From Daphnia carinata (Eukaryota > Arthropoda > Branchiopoda > Diplostraca > Daphniidae): a stretch of DNA of 64,000 nt. A program made the position numbers and the translations under genes. Where the stretch lies: contig NC_081339.1 of NCBI RefSeq assembly GCF_022539665.2, forward strand, positions 9,049,367 through 9,113,366, given 5' to 3'. A model generated the notes under the pieces. It saw nothing but the letters and a program-made list of their open reading frames with translations. It ran no database searches and was not told where the DNA came from. Shown here piece by piece: positions 55,796-64,000 of the stretch (positions are counted from its first letter, which is position 1; each line of letters starts with the position of its first letter).

Positions 55796-57109
55796 TTGCC
55801 AGAAAACCACTATTTGACGGGCAAACTCATAGAGCAGACGCACGAACGGTTGCTGCACACTGGAGTAAGCACGACGATGGTGGAAGTACGGCGGACGTTT
55901 TGGATTCCAAGACTAAGGCAAACGATCAAGAAAGAGTTGAAAAGGTGCATGAAATGTCAGAAACTAGATTCGAGACCGTTCAACGAAGTTCCGGCTCCAC
56001 TACCGGTAGATCGACTTCAAATGGCGAACCCGTTTAATGTAACGGGGATAGACTTTGCGGGACCGTTCCCGATAAAACTGACGGCAAGAGGTGGACAAGC
56101 GAAGGCCTACATTTGTTTGTTCACGTGTGCGGTAACAAGAGCCGTGCATTTAGAAATGACCACAGACTTGGAGACGGCATCCTGTATTTTTGCACTGAGA
56201 AGGTTTTTTGCAAGAAGAGGGGTGCCGAAAGCCATGTATTCAGATAACGCGAAATCATTCACACAAGCCGCGAAATACCTGAGAGCGGCGTACAAAAGTG
56301 AGAACGTGTATAATACACTGGTGGACCTAAATGTCAAGTGGAGATTCTCCCCGAGCCTGGCCCCTTGGTGGGGCGGGTTCTGGGAGCGGATGGTCCAGAC
56401 AGTGAAGAGGCTATTATACAAAACGTATGGAAACGAGTGTCTGGAATATGACCTGTTCCAAACGGTGTTAACCGAGATTGAAGATACGATAAACACGAGG
56501 CCATTAACGTATGTCTCTGACGACGATAATGAACCTCTAACGCCGAAGCATTTGATCACAGGCTATAGACAAAATCAAAAACACCCGGTAGACGAGGAGG
56601 AGAGAGAATATTCAGACAGAATACGTCTAACCAAGCGGGAGAAAATTAGAAGAAACCTGCTAGCAAATTGGTGGGGAGATTTCTATAAAGAATATGTGGC
56701 AGACCTCGAGAAGTTCCACTGTCCAACGCCGGGTAGAACAAAACAAGTTGAGGTGGGACAAGTGGTGCTGATACACGACGAGAAATCCAAGAGAACGAAA
56801 TGGAAAGTAGGAAGAGTGGCCAAATTATACCCGGGCTCAGACAACAAGTTCAGGAGGGTAGCAGTATTAATCGCAGATAAGGGTTCAGGAAAAGGGTCAA
56901 TACCCATATACCGGGACATTAAGTGTCTTTACCCGTTAGAGTTACACGCGGGGACGATAGACGATGACCATCAAAATACTTCACCGTTCCAAGACACTGA
57001 AGACTTGGACAGTTCGGACTCTGAGTTGGACGAGGGTCCAACGGGGGGAGTGTCGGAAAATCCGACGTCCAACACTGTCCAAGGGGACGGTGAAGAGATA
57101 GACGAGTAG
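55796..57109 (+). CDS. pol: BEL/Pao integrase, separated from pol by a frame change
   Basis: 437 codons in the -1 frame relative to gag-pol, opening after TAG at 55775 and without an ATG at its start. The zinc-binding domain has THERLLHTG and CMKCQK (HHCC). The catalytic core shows GIDFAGPFPI (first Asp), AVTRAVHLEMTTDLETASC, MYSDNAKSFTQAAK (second Asp) and PWWGGFWERMVQTVKR (Glu), all intact. The C-terminal domain has GQVVLIHDEKSKRTKWKVGR and ends in IKCLYPLE. The last 19 codons lie in the 3' LTR. The two frames overlap by only about 15 nt within AGAGAGAAGCGG. Either a programmed -1 shift or a recent 2-nt change in the GA run explains the break. Homologous BEL proteins carry pol and integrase in one frame. 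Confidence 0.85.
   Translation: MPENHYLTGKLIEQTHERLLHTGVSTTMVEVRRTFWIPRLRQTIKKELKRCMKCQKLDSRPFNEVPAPLPVDRLQMANPFNVTGIDFAGPFPIKLTARGGQAKAYICLFTCAVTRAVHLEMTTDLETASCIFALRRFFARRGVPKAMYSDNAKSFTQAAKYLRAAYKSENVYNTLVDLNVKWRFSPSLAPWWGGFWERMVQTVKRLLYKTYGNECLEYDLFQTVLTEIEDTINTRPLTYVSDDDNEPLTPKHLITGYRQNQKHPVDEEEREYSDRIRLTKREKIRRNLLANWWGDFYKEYVADLEKFHCPTPGRTKQVEVGQVVLIHDEKSKRTKWKVGRVAKLYPGSDNKFRRVAVLIADKGSGKGSIPIYRDIKCLYPLELHAGTIDDDHQNTSPFQDTEDLDSSDSELDEGPTGGVSENPTSNTVQGDGEEIDE
57041..57050 (+). promoter_or_regulatory. BEL polypurine tract
   Basis: ACGGGGGGAG immediately before the 3' LTR, inside the integrase reading frame. It is the expected primer of plus-strand DNA synthesis. Confidence 0.7.
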
Positions 57110-58229
57110 AAGCGGAGATGCGGGGCACTCGGAACCAGAGAGTCGGTTGCCGGGGTAAGTCCATCGTGAGGCGGGAACTAACCAAGAAGTTCCCGGTGAC
57201 GGTACGAGAAAGACCGGTAGACGGTAATAGATGGAATGTAAGCGGGACTTGATGCTATAAGTCCCGACGATAGAAGTTGGAGACGCTTGACTATAATATT
57301 GAAATAACCGTACGTAGTTTACAGCTATGTAGGGCGGTCTCTGTCGAGCAAAGGCAGAAATGAATATTAAAGACGCCCGCTCTGGAGCCAGTTTTAGCCC
57401 AGAGGAAATAAATATTTAAAACCCATCGTGACTGGAGCCAGTTTTAGCCCAGAGGGAAGAGGTTGGTGCCGGAGGAGTAACCGACAGAGGGTCGGCCAAG
57501 GAGAGTTGGAGGTGGGAGGTCAGCGGCAGTTCCTGAGGCTGAAAAGGGTGACGGAACAACGGTGACATCTACTCCAGCGTTGATATTCATGTTCGTGCTA
57601 TTATATATATCAGTCAACGGTGTTTTGTAAATTGAGTATATAAAGGCCGGTTTTGGCCGAGTATAATACACACGAGTTTCACCGAAGCCCCCGGAGTCGG
57701 CTCTTCATTTTCTGCTGGTAATTACTATCACGTTCCGCTTGTTATCACTTGTGTTGCTGCCCGTCGCAACTGGCCATCAAACTTCTGCCCGGCCGCGATA
57801 AGCTGCTTCTGCCCGTCAGCCCTCTTCATTCTGCCCGGCTCATTTTCTCGACGGCTACAACGAAGCTGCTTTTGCAACCGCTCTCATCCAGATTAGATCC
57901 TGTTTTTGCCGTCGCTTCACTTGGAGATCCGTCCGACCCGGGGGCACTCGACGCCAAGGATCACAAGTAATCTAGCGTTTGTTATTCGTGTCCGTCATAT
58001 TGGCCGCGCCCTGTCTCGGCATCGTTTTTGAGGTCGTTGGCCTCCAGAACAGTTGTCGGGCGTCATTGCGGCCCAGTCCGCCAAGTCATAGTAGCACGGT
58101 GCCCCCACCGGCTGCCCAGACGTACCGCGGCTATTGCCTTGGGTTTCAGAGGACCCAGTACCACTACTTTACGCTGAGCCGGCAGACTCCGGCATTTGAG
58201 AATCGCCCGGCCAAGGGGCATATCTCAAA
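57051..58229 (+). repeat. 3' LTR of the BEL element, with a 50-bp insertion
   Basis: 1179 bp. It matches the 5' LTR except that after AGCCCAGAGG (near 57404) it has an additional AAATAAATATTTAAAACCC-containing spacer and a second copy of CTGGAGCCAGTTTTAGCCCA. Confidence 0.9.
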
Positions 58230-58234
58230 CCTAC

Positions 58235-58730
58235 AGCCTTAGCGGTAAGTTCTACAAAAAAAAAATTAAGTATTAGTGAATTGTAGATCACGACCTAATC
58301 TGATTAGCAAAAATTAAAAAAAAAATCTAGCTGTATCCATTAAATAGCAATGGGAGTTTAAAAAACACCGTAGCGCCATAAGAATACACGTAAATGGAGG
58401 AAGTGTTCCTAATAATTTGGTGGGTACAGTGCCGGTCCAGTTATAGAACCGGTCTGTGCGCGGTTCTATAACTGAATGGTTCTATAACCGAGCAGCCGAT
58501 CTCAGAGCCACCTATCGTCGATTCTTTCATCACACAGATTTTGACAGTATGGGAATGTAAAAGCGAATAGCACAGGGGTAGTACTGATCTCTATGCAACT
58601 ACCCAGAATAGGGGGAAGGGGGTTCTCATATTAGAATTTAATACCTCAACCATTCCTGCATTATTTTACCAACAATAAGGTTCTACCACAAAGAGGATGC
58701 CCCATCAACGATTGGTCATTATATTAGATA
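58235..58730. other. Right flank of BEL; truncated MITE copy at 58427
   Basis: From 58427, after TA, CAGTGCCGGTCCAGTTATAG begins a truncated relative of the MITE at 58731, followed by repeated GGTTCTATAAC words to about 58500. Nothing else is supported. Confidence 0.4.
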
Positions 58731-59221
58731 CAGTGCCGGTCCACTTCTAGAAACCCTTAGCTATGGAACCGGCTCGGTTATCGAACCGATTTTTCTTTCC
58801 CGTGTTTCAGCGCCCATAATTAATAAATGGAAAAAAACAAAACGACACGACGACCTAAACGACACGAAAAGTGTCATTTTGTAATACAGTTATTTAAAAA
58901 TTCTGATAACATTAAAAGGCAAAGAGAAAAGCAGCACGATAAGTCATTTGTTTTATTGTTTTCCGCCTGAATTCGTTTGGAAGGCTATTATTTTACGTAA
59001 AGTCATTAAGCCAATTTGTACTATTGTCTAAAATTGCTAAAACCAATTTCAATAACATGTGCTTGTACGTTTTAAAATGCGTAATCCGTACGTTCGAACC
59101 CAAAAATATGGATTTAGTTCAAAATACAGCCAATGGCGGCGCTGAAACACGGCAAGGAAAAATCGGCTCGATAACCGAGCTGGTTCTATAGCTAAGCGGT
59201 TCTATAAGTGAACCGGCACTG
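58731..59221. mobile_element. Tc1/mariner- or pogo-type MITE, 491 bp, long inverted repeats
   Basis: Begins CAGTGCCGGT and ends ACCGGCACTG, flanked by TA on both sides (58729-58730, 59222-59223). The first and last 90 bp or so are inverted copies (for example CTCGGTTATCGAACCGATTTTT against AAAAATCGGCTCGATAACCGAG, in part). It has no transposase. TA duplication and CAGT ends place it with Tc1/mariner/pogo elements. Confidence 0.7.
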
Positions 59222-59223
59222 TA

Positions 59224-59262
59224 CTGTATATATATATATATTTTCAAATATATATATATAGA
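59224..59262. repeat. AT microsatellite next to the MITE
   Basis: Two (TA)n runs separated by TTTTCAAA, immediately right of the TA target site. Confidence 0.7.
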
Positions 59263-59676
59263 ATTTGACGATAATTTCTTCTGTTTCTTATAGTTTTTAA
59301 CTTGTATCAATTGTTATTTCTGTTATATATATATATGCTTATTATATATTAATTTTTGTATATGCTTTGTATTTCGTGGAAATTGTAATCTGTTCCCTTC
59401 TTCATGTTACCCATATACGGTTGCCCCTTCGCTTGCTTCGCAACAAAAATGGATTCAGAAACAAAAGAAGACTTGCTTACAATATCAAGAAGAAATAATA
59501 AAAAAAGACGTTGAACGTGTCGTTTTTAGAATCGAAAAAGAAGAAAATTTTTTTTTATCAATTATAAGTAGTTATTTCAAGAAAGCTGACAATGACACTA
59601 TTTCCCTATATAACAAACGTGAAGCCCAGGAGAGGAATCAATCCTTTCTCACAATTTTTGAAAATCCTTTTACAAA

Positions 59677-60258
59677 ATGCCTAAGGACCATACTGGAGAT
59701 TATCGGCTTTCTCCCTACGCCACTCGTCGGCATAGTTCCGACAGATATTGGCGACTTCGACAAGACAATTCGACTGAGCCGGAAGCGGGGCCATCTGCCA
59801 CCCCCCGCACGTCACCTGTTCCGCCCCAGGTACCTTTTCCACCTCAAGTGAATTTGCTATCCCGGATCCGTGTTCCACCCTGGGTCCAATCCAACCCGGC
59901 TACACCTCAGGTGACATTCAACCCGGTGCGCGTAAGGCCAATCGCTACGCTTATGCCGGAACCCGTACGTTCTTACCCCGCGCGCCCCACCTGGCCTACC
60001 CGACACGACTTACACCTGCACGAACTACACCTTCGCACAGGAGTCTTGAAATTAGAGCTACTAAACGCGTTATACGAAGAAAATTGTCAACGATCTTTGG
60101 AGAAGCTTCAAGAAATTTTGGAGCTCGATCCGCGGAACCGAATGCCTCCACCACGAAATTGGGCGGTATCCCAATGGTGGGTGCAGGACGTGTGCCCCAC
60201 CTGCAGACGACCCGGAAGGCGCCCAAATGGAGCAAGATTCCTGAATCCCAACGATTAA
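59677..60258 (+). CDS. Pro-rich 193-residue ORF between pol remnant and env
   Basis: ATG at 59677 (context aaaATGc), open to TAA. The N-terminal 110 residues are Pro/Arg/Ser-rich and disordered (TSPVPPQVPFPPQVN). The second half is helical (TRHDLHLHELHLRTGVLKL, YEENCQRSLEKLQEILELDP) and ends in a CPTCRRPGRRPNGARF zinc-ribbon-like tail with a single CxxC. No known family recognised. About 130 nt after the stop, CAATAAA runs into A13, like a polyadenylation signal with tail. It lies in the gypsy element before env, so it may be an accessory ORF of that element, or a retroposed host transcript. Unlike its neighbours it has no lesion. Confidence 0.45.
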   Translation: MPKDHTGDYRLSPYATRRHSSDRYWRLRQDNSTEPEAGPSATPRTSPVPPQVPFPPQVNLLSRIRVPPWVQSNPATPQVTFNPVRVRPIATLMPEPVRSYPARPTWPTRHDLHLHELHLRTGVLKLELLNALYEENCQRSLEKLQEILELDPRNRMPPPRNWAVSQWWVQDVCPTCRRPGRRPNGARFLNPND

Positions 60259-61610
60259 AATTGTTGTTTCTTTTTTATTATTTTCTCCACACTTGATTCT
60301 CTTATAAATGTATCTTGTGTTTCTTTAGTAGTTTATTAACCATTATATAAAATTTTGACCTTGCATTTGTCTTATTTCTCTTTCTCAATAAAAAAAAAAA
60401 AATAAAGTATAGCGAATGAACAAACATAAAACATGCTACTACAGAATTCGCTAATAATAATAATAAAGAGGATAACCTCTGAGTTAAAAAAATATAATAA
60501 TGAAAAAAAAGAGAAAGGAAAAGACAATCACAAAAATTCATCATTACTTTTCTGTGTCTGAATTATTTTCATACTTCTATTTCTCACTCTTGTTTTCTAT
60601 TTTATTTACAATGTTTTTGCAATATGTTTCGTTCGAATTGACAAAGTATGAAATTTTGTTCCATTTTTTTAAATTATTTTATTCAAAATATAAAATTAGT
60701 AATAGCCATTAACATAATGCTTAAGGTAGTTTACAAAAATTATTATTTACACATTTCATATAATAACAACACTAACACAATACATATTCCGTGTAGGAAA
60801 CAAAAACTTTTCTTCTAGATGCACAAAATTGTTTTCACACAAAGCAACTTCTTTTTCCTAACACGCTAAGTCCACACTACTTTTCACTTTCCTTTTCTAT
60901 CGAACACTGAATTTGTTCCAACACTTCGCAGCAAGCAAAGAAAAAATATTTCTGCTCCCCCAATTTTGCCACAGGGCAACTAACAAGCCCTCCCTTCCAC
61001 TCGCGTTCATATTTCAAAAATCCCTCGTTCCTCTCCAAGCGCGTTAGCTCCGACCACCTGTTCATGTTTCACATTTTCTCCCCTCCGTTTCTAGCCAAGT
61101 CCCTTTTTCCCTTGCGTTGGACTTAGAAAAAATCGAAAATCTGAGTTTGACCTTTGGCGCACGGACTTTTCCGCCGTAAAAATTTTAAACGTTTCTTTTC
61201 TTCTCCGCATAACTAAACGAAACAATCTTTTTCAATTATTTCTTTCTGATAAATACGAGCATCTTCTCCTCTTTCCAATGATACCACTTTCGATTAAAAA
61301 TAAATTTTCCTTTTGCCCGAAAACACAGTTATAATGCGATGCCCTCTATTTTTCTATCCTTTTGCCGTAGCGCAGCTACTGAAAAGCCGACGGGAGACCG
61401 TTGACCTTTCAAAGCCGTCGGAAAATTTTTCACTTTTACTTTCTTTTCTCTTCTTCTTTTGCCTTTTATTTTTGTTTCACCTATATATAATCAAAAATAT
61501 AAAAAAAAAAAAAAAACCCAATGTCGATGTAGAATATTTGTGGCCACTGCTCTGTTTAAATTTTTCTTATGTATTGTTTTTTTATATATATATTTCTGAT
61601 ATATGTAGAA
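60259..61610. other. Non-coding stretch before env
   Basis: AT- and pyrimidine-rich; no exon is supported. Contains AATAAA with A13 near 60386-60402 and an A16 tract at 61501-61516, about 95 nt before the env start. Confidence 0.35.
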
Positions 61611-63306
61611 ATGTCGCCTTTTCCAATTGTCTTACTGCTATGTCTTTATGGGCTTCCCGTTCGAGCTTTTGAAACGACCGTATGCGATTGTACTGAATCG
61701 TCGAAAATGGGAATAATTCAATTTTCGGATGACGATTGTCATCCGGAAATAAACGATAAACACTCCATTGACGTACAATATTCAGTGCATAGTGAAGTTC
61801 GCGCCGCAGTTCAATTTCCAGGATATATTTGTGCGAAGTGGAAACAAATTCGACATGTCACCATGAATTGTTTTGGACAATTGGTGATTGTGCCTGATAA
61901 AATTCCACTTGACACTACACCAAATGAATGCAACGATATGATTAACAGTCTTCGGTGTGACGATCAAAAAATGACTGCTGCGGAAAATAAATTTGTATTT
62001 GACCGTGAACCAGAAATTTTTGGTCATTGGTTAGAAACGATTGATGTGGAAATTACTAATTGTGTACTCGAGAAAATTCGCCTATATCAAGATGTGGAAG
62101 ACAGTAATTTTTCTACACCGATAGGAATTGCTTCTGCCTCAACAGGTCATTTGTCGCATAATCATTTGACATTAGTTGGGACAAAACATATACTCAACGA
62201 TCTGAACCAAAAGCTCATCTCATTGAATCTGGAATTGGAAAATTAATACGAAAAACGGGAAATGATAAAATTTTTCGCCTTCAAGGTGACAAAAAACAAT
62301 TGGATTTTCATTTAACTTTTCAACCGCGTTGTATTCCCATACAAAACTCTTGTTCAAAGAAATCTGATGCCTTTAATATTCTCGGCCAATCAAAACTCTT
62401 CGTTACAACGGCGGCCATCATGAAAAATTTGTCGACAATAACATTGGCGGACCCCGCGCCACCTGGCGGCCAAAATTTGGACCATCCCGCTACTTTACAA
62501 TATGTTCGTGATCAACTTACGGACCATGAAAATCAATTATCAAGATTAATTCAAATCTTACAATGTGATTCGAGAAATGCGAAACATGTAAGAGCAATTA
62601 TTGCAGCACAATATTATGGCTGGTTAGCTGCTTCACATCTAGATCTACCCAAGTGCACAAAATTACAAGCCTTTGGAAAAACCACCATTGTCATCTCGTG
62701 TAAACCTTTAAATGTGACTTTCGAAACCGTCGTAACATCTTGTGGACCGCAACCAAAATTTCAAAATTATACAATTAACCTGGACGGTTGGGAACTCGTT
62801 AAATATTCGCCGTGTTATTGGACCAATGGATTTGTGAACTTCAATGACATCCCTTATGCGTTTCGCAATAACACTTGGAAGCCGTGAACGCAAGTATCGT
62901 GTTACCGGTACAAACTCTTGCGCATTCTTTTCGGTATGAAGATGTGAAGTTTTTCGACTATGAACATAAAAGTAACCCTGCGTATAGTGAAACCATTATG
63001 GATCATATGAGTATAATGGCTGATATTGCCGCAGCTATGAATGAACATTCGCCGAGTGAGTTTTCAACAAATAATCGACCAAGTGTGACCAACGTTTTAT
63101 TATCAGCATCTGGAGTGAACACTTATACTAGCAGGTGGGAAACTATTAAAAATTATTTCTTCATCGGTGTACTCTGCCTCCTGGGTCTTCTTTTCTTACG
63201 CATCTGTTATGGTTGTGGAATTTTGGACTCATCTGCAAGCTATGCTTTCGACCAGTTCAAGAACCGGAACCGGATTTCGCTTACCAAGTCTGATTACGGG
63301 ACGTAA
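61611..63306 (+). pseudogene. env: Envelope-like glycoprotein gene of the gypsy element, three frames
   Basis: An ATG at 61611 gives a signal peptide (MSPFPIVLLLCLYGLPVRAF) and a Cys-containing ectodomain (VCDCTESSKMGI, GYICAKWKQI). Near 62190-62230 the reading changes frame. The second frame runs to TGA at 62885 and has the most telling motifs: LPKCTKLQAFGKTTIVISC, then CGPQPKFQNYTINLDGWELV and SPCYWTNGFVNFND, with NxT/S glycosylation sites. A second frame change near 62880 leads to the last frame, with a membrane anchor (FFIGVLCLLGLLFLRICYG, about 63150-63210) and a short basic tail ending at TAA. Position before the 3' LTR, signal peptide, Cys pairs and anchor define an env. The CG-x-QP...DGW...C-x-W pattern resembles glycoproteins of chuvirus-like negative-strand RNA viruses known to be captured by LTR elements; that link is from memory. 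Two frameshifts make it non-functional here. Confidence 0.65.
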
Positions 63307-63318
63307 TCTCGCACCGCC

Positions 63319-63326
63319 GGGAGTGA
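63319..63326 (+). promoter_or_regulatory. Candidate polypurine tract of the gypsy element
   Basis: GGGAGTGA immediately before TGTAACG of the 3' LTR. Short, but at the expected place. Confidence 0.45.
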
Positions 63327-64000
63327 TGTAACGAAGTCACCAAAATACAACTTTTTATTATATTTTATCTTCATTGTTTGTTTTCTCTATATTAAAATTA
63401 TATACTATGTTCTATATTTAAAGTATACATTATAACTATAGTAATTCAAGTGTCATTGACATTTCCTTGAATTCTATTTTTATATTATACTTTACATCCT
63501 GCTTATTGCTGATTGGATGTGCTGGGTGCGTAGGACGTCGCGCCATGCATTTCTATGAATAAGAAATGCGTGTGCGACATTCCGCATCCGGAGTCATCTG
63601 ACGGAAATGCTATGTTTCTCTCAATCTTGTGGAAGTATAAAAGAATGCCTTTTTGTTCCCATAAGCTCGCTCGCTTCAGTTCTACAGTTCTTCAGTTCTA
63701 TTCAATTCTCTTCAGTTCTCCCTTGTTTTAGTTCCAGTTCCAATTCTCATTTTCATCCTTAGTGCTACAAGTGCTGTTTAATTCCTAAAATCTAGTGAGT
63801 TAAATTTGTATCTGATTCAATAATTATTGTGAGTGCTTCTCGTCGCTTCTTGTGCGACCGATAGACTTATTATCTTTATTTTTTCCGTATAACATCTATC
63901 ATCTCTATTTTATCTTCGCCACGGCGGTGACGGTAAGACATCATTCGCATAACTCCATTTTATATTTCCGTTTCCCATTTATATCGTATAATTGTGTATT
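63327..64000 (+). repeat. 3' LTR of the gypsy element, cut by the window end
   Basis: Starts TGTAACGAAGTCACC and matches 39168 onwards with about a dozen differences by eye, including the TATA box TATAAAAG and the TTCAGTTCT initiators. The last about 135 bp lie outside the window, so the target duplication cannot be checked. Confidence 0.9.

Larger units (their letters stand above)
49345..58229 (+). mobile_element. BEL/Pao LTR retrotransposon, nearly intact
   Basis: 8.9-kb element flanked by the 5-bp duplication CCTAC (49340-49344 and 58230-58234). The LTRs start TGTCGG (49345 and 57051) and end ATATCTCAAA (50473 and 58229). A primer binding site follows the 5' LTR and a polypurine tract precedes the 3' LTR. 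By eye the LTRs are the same except for a 50-bp insertion in the 3' copy, so the element integrated recently. Coding: an extra ORF (50474-51241), gag-pol (51342-55790) and integrase in another frame (55796-57109). Base composition is richer in G+C than the surrounding gypsy remnant. Confidence 0.9.
39168..64000 (+). mobile_element. Ty3/gypsy element with env, interrupted by nested transposons
   Basis: Near-identical LTRs at 39168-39976 and from 63327 (continuing past the window) bracket a gypsy-order interior: primer binding site, gag, protease, reverse transcriptase, RNase H, integrase (truncated), then after a foreign block of about 13.6 kb an env-like gene directly before the 3' LTR. Over the shared 674 bp the LTRs differ at about a dozen positions by eye, so the insertion is not new, in agreement with the many frameshifts in the coding region. 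Inside it lie a possible solo LTR, a MULE, a BEL/Pao element and a MITE. That both halves belong to one copy is inferred from LTR similarity and gene order. Confidence 0.75.

Overview
The window looks like nuclear DNA of a branchiopod crustacean, most probably Daphnia. The evidence is short GT-AG introns of about 50-70 nt, RR-1 (Rebers-Riddiford) arthropod cuticle proteins (32-35.5 kb), a broken kinase of the IRE1-like family that is expanded in Daphnia (22.5-23.3 kb), arthropod TCAGT initiators next to TATA boxes, and a dense mix of LTR and DNA transposons. The species is inferred; the arthropod assignment is well supported.

Layout. 0-8 kb: a small coiled-coil gene broken at a splice donor by a hAT-type MITE (885-1339), then a two-exon outer-dynein-arm docking gene (4353-6117). 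8-12 kb: a decayed BEL/Pao integrase fragment and a short minus-strand LTR element (9284-11917). 12-18 kb: a second hAT MITE with a perfect 8-bp duplication, low-complexity DNA, and an intact two-exon VMO-I gene (14092-14783, minus). 18-21.6 kb: a CACTA/EnSpm-like transposon with CACTGTTAAAAA ends, carrying a truncated C2H2 first gene and an intact eight-exon accessory gene. 22-29.5 kb: an IRE1-like kinase pseudogene and WD40 exons whose 4.6-kb intron holds a second CACTA relative with a damaged SAM-domain gene. 31-36 kb: broken cuticle genes mixed with inverted hAT fragments. 36.3-38.5 kb: two adjacent foldback elements.

39.2 kb to the end is one nested transposon complex. The host is a Ty3/gypsy element with an envelope gene: its 5' LTR is at 39168-39976 and its 3' LTR starts at 63327 and runs off the window. 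Its gag and pol are frame-broken, pol stops inside the integrase, and an env-like gene in three frames lies before the 3' LTR. Between pol and env sit a possible solo LTR, a complete nine-exon FLYWCH-MULE transposase gene (46216-48431, minus), a nearly intact BEL/Pao element (49345-58229) whose LTRs look identical apart from a 50-bp insertion, and a TA-flanked MITE (58731-59221). Three features deserve most attention: a 339-codon ORF overlapping gag in another frame; an extra ATG-less ORF followed by AATAAA and poly(A) tracts upstream of the BEL gag-pol; and the envelope of the gypsy element, which resembles glycoproteins of negative-strand RNA viruses.
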